Assembly (NCBI GenBank): GCA_015680685.1
Contig: MNCI01002833.1
Coordinates: forward strand, 106,079-170,078
Direction of reading: 5' to 3'
DNA: 64,000 nt
From: Gnetum montanum
Taxonomy: Eukaryota; Streptophyta; Gnetopsida; Gnetales; Gnetaceae
Shown here: positions 57,570-64,000 of the stretch, piece by piece
Layout: each line of letters begins with the position of its first letter
Position numbering within the stretch: the stretch's first letter is position 1
Translations under genes and position numbers: made by a program
The notes under the pieces: generated by a model
The model's input: only the letters and a program-made list of their open reading frames with translations
The model's database searches: none
Told to the model about the DNA's origin: nothing

Positions 57570-58332
57570 TGATGAGCCGTGATATCGCGTCCTGCCTCAT
57601 TTTCTATAAATAAGAGGTAGCTTCCCTTGTTCAAAGGAGTTAGACTTAGACCCTTAGCTAAACTCTTGCATTTTTATCATTCCAGTGTTAGAATAATTCC
57701 TATGTGCCCGTAGTAGGAGTCATAGAGTGAATGGATCTTTATTCAAGAAAATTGTACTTGAGCACACATTTTTGTACGACAATAAAGACAAAATTTATGA
57801 TAAACCTTGCAACATACAAATTAAGCTAAATAGTAATTAATTATTGTTGAATGTTGAAATGCTTTCCTAGTTAATTAATTTCTCTCTCAACCCTTGACTC
57901 TCCTAGTTAAGTACACTCAGTAAGATTGCTTCGAGCATGTGTGTAGCTCTTGGTAACCCAATAACGATTAGCATTTGGTAATCCCACTAGCATTACACTA
58001 GTTTAGGATGTGTGCAGCAAGTGGGAATGGATACTGGTATTAGGAATAATTAGAACTTAGTTAGTGAATACTTAATGTAAGTTAGTCACTTAGTTCTCTT
58101 CACCTTCCCCTATTAGCATAAGACATTAAAAAGATAAAATTTATAAAAATCATATACCTCAAGCTTACTTAACCATACAACTGTGAAAATACAAGTTTTG
58201 GAAGACAATGATTGATTAATTTTGAGTGTTTCATTAAGGTGTGTAAGCACTTAGTCCTTAGATTTCGACCAGATTGCACCTCAAATGCTTGTATTCATAT
58301 GGTTGAGTGTAGGGGTACCTTGCCACTCATCA
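57570..58332 (+). repeat. E2 5' LTR (763 bp)
   Basis: TGATGAG start, CTCATCA end, one GATATC in U3, TATA box CTATAAATA at 57604-57612, R/U5 block ATCTTTATTCAAG near 57737. Confidence 0.9.
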
Positions 58333-58333
58333 T

Positions 58334-58351
58334 TGGCACCATTTTCAGGGA
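58334..58351 (+). other. E2 primer binding site (tRNA-Asp-like)
   Basis: TGGCACCATTTTCAGGGA, a decayed form of the E1 site, one base after the LTR. Confidence 0.65.
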
Positions 58352-58477
58352 CTTAGTTGTTTCTGTGCTATGTAGAACATAGGAAATCATTCATATCTTT
58401 GGGATGCTAGAATGAACCCTTAGGGTTAGTCAAGAAAAGATAAGACAATGGTAAATTACACACTAAACAAGACAAAA

Positions 58478-60903
58478 ATGTCTTCTTCTTCGCACTAGAG
58501 CACTTCACCGCCTAGGACTAACACAAGAGACAGTCGACGGCATAACACACATAACCAAGATCCACCAATTCCTCAATAGTTTCATGTGGTATATACTCAT
58601 CACAATGAGTATGTACCTGACTTTACCTTTATTCTCCATCAAGATGAACAACTACGTTGGAGAGACTTGGAAGGTAACATTGTGTTGCCTCCAGACCGAT
58701 CAGTCCCCAACATGATCCTTCATGCTCTCTCACGAATAGGCATCTCATTTTTATATGTAGAATATGTTGCATGCAATCATGACATAAGGGACTACCATCC
58801 CACAGAAGTGCAACATCAAAGGGACTTGCAACAGGAGAGATATCATATATCCTAAAAGGATAAATGGCCCCGTAACACTCTGCATGTCTTGAGCAAAATT
58901 GAGGGTGGTGAACCTGATTCAATAGGATCCCCACCAAACAATGTTCCTCCTCCTAATGATGGTTATGAGATGGTGTATCAGAACCTACACTTCACGATTC
59001 ATAACCCTAGTTCTGATACCCATGAACACGAAGTGTTCAAAGAAGGAATATAAACACATGATAAGGGCGAACGTTTTGATCATGATCACAATCTTGGCCG
59101 AGACCACAGAAGAGAAGGTAGAAAACACCATCATGGTGATGGTTCTCCTTCTTCTTCACCTTCATCGTCACATTCACCCTCTCCTTCAATATCTGACCGT
59201 AATCATAAAGAAAGCAACCATGAGGATAAAGGTAAATAAAGTGAAAAAAATTGATGAGACAGTCAAGAATGAGGATGAGGGCACTATAAGAAATCAAGGC
59301 ATGGAAAAAGGAAGAGTAGGGAACCACATCGACACTATAGATGCTATGAATGAGATGACCATGAAGAACTCCTACTCGCAACTAGAAGCATGCTAGACAT
59401 AACGGAGACCATAGGAGTTCCCACAAGGCACCAAAAAGATAGTAGGATCAAGAGGTTAGACATAAATAACATCCCACGGTTTGAAGGCAGATACAACACT
59501 GGTCCTCAAGACCATTTACAAGCATTCCATGATGCATGTGCCTTATAGAACATAGAAAACGAATGGCAAAAACTAAACTTGTTCCCAAGGACACTAGTGA
59601 AAGAAGTTGAAAGCTGGTACTGATCCTTAGAACCAGAATCCATTAGGAGGTGGAGTACAATGTTAGAACTGTTTAATGATAAGTACCAAATGTACTCCCG
59701 AGTGTCTAACCTCAAAAGAAAATCCAAGGATGGAAGCAATGAAATCATGAACCCTTGGATGCTACCATGGGTTGTTATTACACACTGCTACATCGTTTCC
59801 ATGGCCATGGATATTCGCAGCGAGATCAACTACGCCATCTCGTAGATGGACTTAGGCATGAAACAATAAGGATCCTTGGGACATATGCCCAAGGAAGGTT
59901 ATCAAAGCTTAGGTCTCATCAAATCCATAGATTTCTAGAGCAAGTAGCCAAACAAGAAGATGAGCTACGAAAGAGAGAAAGTGCAAAACAGTACAAAAAA
60001 AGATCCTTCCCTTCGAAAAATGGGAGTGAGATTCAATGAGAAGGAAGAAGAGTCACCACTCAAAGAGATGGTGATAGGAAAACCTTGCCACTCCAAAAGT
60101 TAATAACCAAAGTATCGACAAAGGTAGACCAAATGTGGGACTCCCTGGATAGTAGGTTTGAAACTATTCTTAAAATTGTAGAGTCTAGAAAGTGAGGTAG
60201 TGACCATGACAAAAAGAAAAAGAGAGAAGTAGACAATGCACATAACAAGGGTAAGGATAAAATGGCCATCACTAAATAGGTTGTGGATTCTAATACGGAC
60301 AATGATAGTGGATGTGAGATATGCCAATATTACCATCCTAAGGGATGTTGCCCAGTAATCTCACATCTATAAGAGTCTAGGGTGTATGCACTCAACCCAT
60401 GATTTAATAAATGGCAACCACCCTGATGGTTACCTTATCCCCAAGGTAACCCAAGGTAGTTCCACCAATCTTCAACATATTATCCAAGTGGAACTCCACC
60501 ACAACCCATTGAGCAACATCAACAATGGCCATACCCACAGTCATGTGGGATGCCACCACCAAGGAAAAAATACCCCTACCAGCAACTAGACCCATATGGC
60601 TACTATGTGCAACATCCAATCTCTCCACATGACTCTATTGGTCATGTAACACCACAACCTCACTATGAAGCTCGTGAGTATTTTAGAACTCCTTCTCCTA
60701 GGGGAGATAACCCACATACATACCATCCTTCGAATCCATCCGTAACTCTCACACCGATAGCTCCATTACCACCCGCTCTAGCAATGCAAGGGAAACTGCC
60801 TAATCAACTGCAGAAATGCAATGCTACGAGGGCTATGAATCTTCAACCCACTACTGGTTCTAACAACTGTATCTTCAAAACCAACAGTCCAACCAAGCCC
60901 TGA
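58478..60903 (+). pseudogene. E2 gag (broken)
   Basis: ATG at 58478 (MSSSSH). The N-terminal domain reads YTHHNEYVPDFTFILHQDEQ and RSVPNMILHALSRIG. Two early stops (TAG in MSSSSH* and PQ*F) precede the open frame at 58586-58855. A Ser/His/charged linker with PSSSPSSSHSPSPS is at about 59145-59190. The capsid-like part follows (59450-60040: WQKLNLFPRTLVKEVESWY, MLELFNDKYQMYSRVSNLKR, ILGTYAQGRLSKLRSHQIHR, EQVAKQEDELRKRESAKQYK). The variant zinc knuckle CEICQYYHPKGCCPVISHL is intact at about 60316-60370. The tail is rich in Pro, Gln and Tyr and contains VQHPISPHDSIGHVTPQPHY. This is the best preserved knuckle and tail of the family here. Confidence 0.87.
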
Positions 60904-60924
60904 CAACCAGAAGCGGTTGAACCT

Positions 60925-61690
60925 ATGAACGCCTCTCCATCAAATAAGGCTTCAGAGCTCCCTTCAAATCAAATACTGAGCTCAACACACACGGTTATGT
61001 TAACACATGTCGTTACTCACTGGATTAAGGAGGTCCACCTTCCCAGGAAATTCTATAACCCCAAAAGCCCTCTAATCTATCTCCAAGTCACTGGGAATGA
61101 ACCATGTAAAGCTCTTCTAGACTCAGGTTCTGAAGTCAACTTAATATCGCAAGAGATGTAAAAAGCCTAGAACCTACCTCCATTGAGGAAGAGCAATATT
61201 CGCCTAGAGCTGGCTGATCAATCCATCACTATTCCCTTAGGACAGGTGGAGAAAATTATTACCACAATGTATGGGTGGTCATACCTAGCAGATTTCCTAG
61301 TGATACAAGTAAACAATGATAAAGGGGACTTTCCAATAATCATGGGAAGGGCATGAATAAGTACCATAAATGCATGCCTAGCTGCGATCTTTCCCTGGAA
61401 ATATCTAAGGAAAAAACTTTTAAGAAGATCGAGAAGAAGAAAGTTCCATGCATCACATACAGTGATACAGGGTGTGATTGCATGTAGGAATGTTCTGCAT
61501 TGCTTGCATTCAACCGGTGTGCACAAGAAATTAACATAAAAAAGTGTCTATATGTAGCAACCATACAACAAGAAGACACCCAGTGGTTGATAGCTGATCA
61601 AGAGAGAAACTCACCAACGTACATGGAATTAACTGAGGGAATAACCTGCGCCTACATCAGAAGCTTAGATGCACCTCCTGACTCAGTCAT
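60925..61690 (+). pseudogene. E2 aspartic protease (PR)
   Basis: The frame from 60925 includes MLTHVVTHWIKEVHLPRKFY, then NEPCKALLDSGSEVNLISQE with the DSG triad at 61120-61128, and two stops after QEM. It continues with MYGWSYLADFLVIQVNNDKG and FPIIMGRA-stop-ISTINA (the IIMGRAW region). The C-terminal extension (ECSALLAFNRCAQEINIKKC, AYIRSLDAPP) is joined at 61680 directly to the post-integrase motif. The protease would process gag; here it is broken by at least three stops and a frameshift. Confidence 0.85.
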
Positions 61691-63283
61691 GGGGGAGATG
61701 ACCACCTTTGCTGATCAATTGAGGTCCTCGGTTCCTTTTAAATTTTTTGTTTTACACATTTTTTTTTACAAATTATTTAAATTTTCTTGTTTTTGTTTTG
61801 CAACATTTTTCATACTTTTTCATTTCTTTTCTTTGAGTGATTATTTATTTTTTATTTTTTATTTTTGTTTGTGTTGTTAGGTTCGTCACCTAATAAGTGC
61901 TCCTGGTGGTAGTATGAACTATATTCTATTAATTGCTAATGTTTGGTTTTTACCTTTGAGTTATAATGTTGATACTAAGGTATGGCTCTTTTAATATAAC
62001 AGGCAATGAGTCCATGTCATCCATGCATCCATGAAGTTCTATGGTCTCTCTTGGCTTGGAACTGTATAGTACCTTTTTTTAAATAATAGAACTATTAACG
62101 AATTGGTGACTGAGCATTTCTGAAACTAAGGACTCAAGGATTGAAAAGGGTGTGACTTCAAGGGTATTTGATGCATTTTTTCTAGTTATTCTCTTAGATG
62201 CTTGGATGTTTTTTTCTTGGGTTTTCCTTAACATTCCAACATTGCTCCATTATTGAGAAGCTGAGCTAATAAAAATAATAAGTCTTTGCATGGTGTGGTT
62301 CTCACACAAAAAAATAGTAAGAATTAAAAGCACACCCCTTAGAAAAAATAATCATCTAGGCTACAAGCACTGGTTATGGAACTAAATGAACATGCTCCCT
62401 CTAACTAAGGCCCTCTCTTGATTCCTACTTTTTCCTTTCTCGTTTCCTCGGAATGGTGGTGACTCTTTGATGGAAGCATTCTTATTACTTCAGGTGGATG
62501 GATTGGCCAAGTGTATTAATGCAAAGTCATTGGATGTGGATTGTTTGGGGCTGGATTTGGAATGAGATCTAATAAGTCACATTAACCATAAATACACAAG
62601 GGGCTATACACCACCTTATTCTTGGGACTCCATTCCATTCTCTTCTCCTCATCATTCTTTCTCCATTTTCCACCTCATTGCTAGCTGTATTAGTAGTCTA
62701 TATTTTGGTTGATACATTGTGTTCTTATTGGTAAAATCTTGTGGTTAAGACTTTAACTCTTGCTTCCAAATGACATTTCCAGAGCCTANCAGTTAACTTA
62801 TTTCCCTTAAACATTTTTGTAATCAACATTTGTTTTGTTCATTCCCACTTCAGACATCCATTTTATCGGCATTGTCGTTGTTTATTTTTCTCCATCTTTC
62901 TTATTCCCTATATTTTCCCATTCTATCGCTACCGGAGGATCGCTCTCAGTCATGGGGGTCCTAGTCCAATTTTTTCTATTTTCTCCTAACCCCTACACTT
63001 GGGCAATCACCAGTGTTATATCTCTAGAATTAGTATTAGTCGTATCACAACTCAGCCAATGGACTGCACATCGAGGCAAGGTATCAATTGCATTGTGATT
63101 TATTTATCCTTGCTAACAGGATACTATGTTGTGTGTGTAGATGGAAATCATTACAATAATGGACTGGAGCTGGAGGAAACACTTAGGATGGATTGGTGCT
63201 GGAACAGTCATGCAAGGAATAAGATTGATGGCACAGTTATGGACGGACAACGGAAGGTGCAATCTTGGCATCGGCAGCAACAC

Positions 63284-63325
<42 letters not shown>

Positions 63326-63528
63326 CTCAGCTGCCAAATAAGGCTAGATGTCAAATGTGTGGTGTTCATTCTTATAGTCATGAACACTAATATTTTCATG
63401 TATTGTAATGATTGATCCATTCACTTGTCACCCCATTCACCATTAGTGTCATTCAAGTCAATAATCCCATAGCTTCCTAATATTTTGTAAGGAACTCAAG
63501 AATGAGTTTTCATTCAGTCATGGGGGTA
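61691..63528 (+). other. E2 3' non-coding region
   Basis: Contains ACTCAGTCATGGGGGAG at 61681-61697, CTCAGTCATGGGGGT at 62945-62959 and the polypurine tract before 63529. A single N at 62789 coincides with loss of about 95 bp relative to E1 (47106-47210). A short frame from ATG 63141 follows a TGTGTGTGTAG acceptor-like site, and a (TC)n run lies at 63287-63322. Confidence 0.6.
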
Positions 63529-64000
63529 TGATGAGCTGTGATATCGCATCCACCACGTGATATCACATGCATGATATCATGTCCTACCTCATTTTCTATA
63601 AATAAGAGGCGACTTACCTTGTTCAAAGGAGTTAGACTTAGACCCTTAGCTAAACTATTGCAGTTTTACCATTCTAGAGTTAGAATAATTCCTGTGTGCC
63701 CACAGTAGGAGTCATAAAGTGAACGGATCTTTATTCGAGCAAATCGTACTTGAGTACACATTTGTGTATGGCAATAAAGACAAATTTTATGATAAACCTT
63801 GCAGCATACAAATTAAGCTAAATAGTAATTAATTATTGTTGAATGTTTAAATGCTTTCCTAGTTAATTAATTTCTCTCTCAACCCTTAACTCTCCTAGTT
63901 AAGTACACTCAGTATGCCCGCTTCGAGCATGTGTGTAGCACTTGCTAACCCAGTAATGATTAGCGTTTGGTAATCCCAGCAGCGTTACACTAGTTCAGGA
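63529..64000 (+). repeat. E2 3' LTR (truncated by window end)
   Basis: TGATGAG start after the polypurine tract. U3 holds three GATATC sites (63540-63580) against one in the 5' LTR. TATA box CTATAAATA at 63596-63604. Confidence 0.9.

Larger units (their letters stand above)
57570..64000 (+). mobile_element. E2: gag-protease-only Ty3/gypsy element, right end outside window
   Basis: 5' LTR 57570-58332 and start of 3' LTR at 63529. The interior has the same plan as E1: PBS, gag, protease, then directly the post-integrase motif, spacer, short ORF and polypurine tract, with no RT, RNase H or integrase. The breakpoint differs from that of E1. The left flank is ACTAT; the matching duplication is beyond 64000. 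Confidence 0.9.

Noticed and set aside
63113-63420. Frames with long Ser-Leu or Arg-Glu dipeptide runs
   Set aside because: They are translations of the (TC)n microsatellite at 63287-63322.

Overview
The window is nuclear DNA from a plant with a large, repeat-rich genome. A conifer or other gymnosperm is my best guess, from the decayed Athila-like Ty3/gypsy elements, nested insertions, low GC and lack of intact genes, but no single gene proves it. I see no intact host gene. All coding capacity is broken by stops and frameshifts, so every entry is a pseudogene or transposon remnant.

Left part (1-15 kb). A Ty1/copia element in minus orientation (gag start, PBS, 245-bp LTR) ends at base 384 and sits in a leucine-rich-repeat receptor kinase (LRR-RLK) pseudogene. 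LRRs, membrane segment and kinase glycine loop lie at 385-1664. The catalytic half of the kinase lies at 4290-4929. The gap between them holds tandem repeats and a hAT transposase C-terminal fragment. At 5721-12304 is an LTR element with Met-tRNA PBS, polypurine tract and about 580-bp LTRs but no recognisable protein (LARD-like). A perfect 48-bp inverted repeat around a single N (12.7 kb) and a 564-base gap (13.99-14.55 kb) are assembly features.

Middle and right (14.9-64 kb) are almost entirely Ty3/gypsy. I name the elements E1 to E6. E6 (LTR from 14896) is split by E5 (15596-28898, + strand, TSD CTTAA), a 13.3-kb Athila-like element with gag, protease, RT, RNase H, integrase, a long spacer and a further open reading frame (ORF3) that is largely coiled coil. 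Decayed E6 gag follows to about 31.2 kb. From 33972 to 57440 lies a triple nest: E4 (minus, TSD CATAT) carries in one LTR E3 (minus, 34505-49690, TSD CTATG), which carries in its leader E1 (plus, 41863-48687, TSD ATTAT/GTTAT). E2 (plus) starts at 57570 and runs off the right edge inside its 3' LTR.

E1, E2, E3, E5 and E6 are one superfamily: LTRs of the form TGATGAr...CTCATCA, a PBS resembling tRNA-Asp, related gag and a variant zinc knuckle. They carry different module sets: E5 gag-PR-RT-RH-IN-ORF3, E3 gag-ORF3 without visible pol, E1 and E2 gag-PR only, E6 gag only as far as seen. The most unusual signal is in E5 and E3. In both, a stretch upstream of ORF3 resembles the U3 promoter of that element's own LTR, suggesting a dedicated internal promoter for ORF3.
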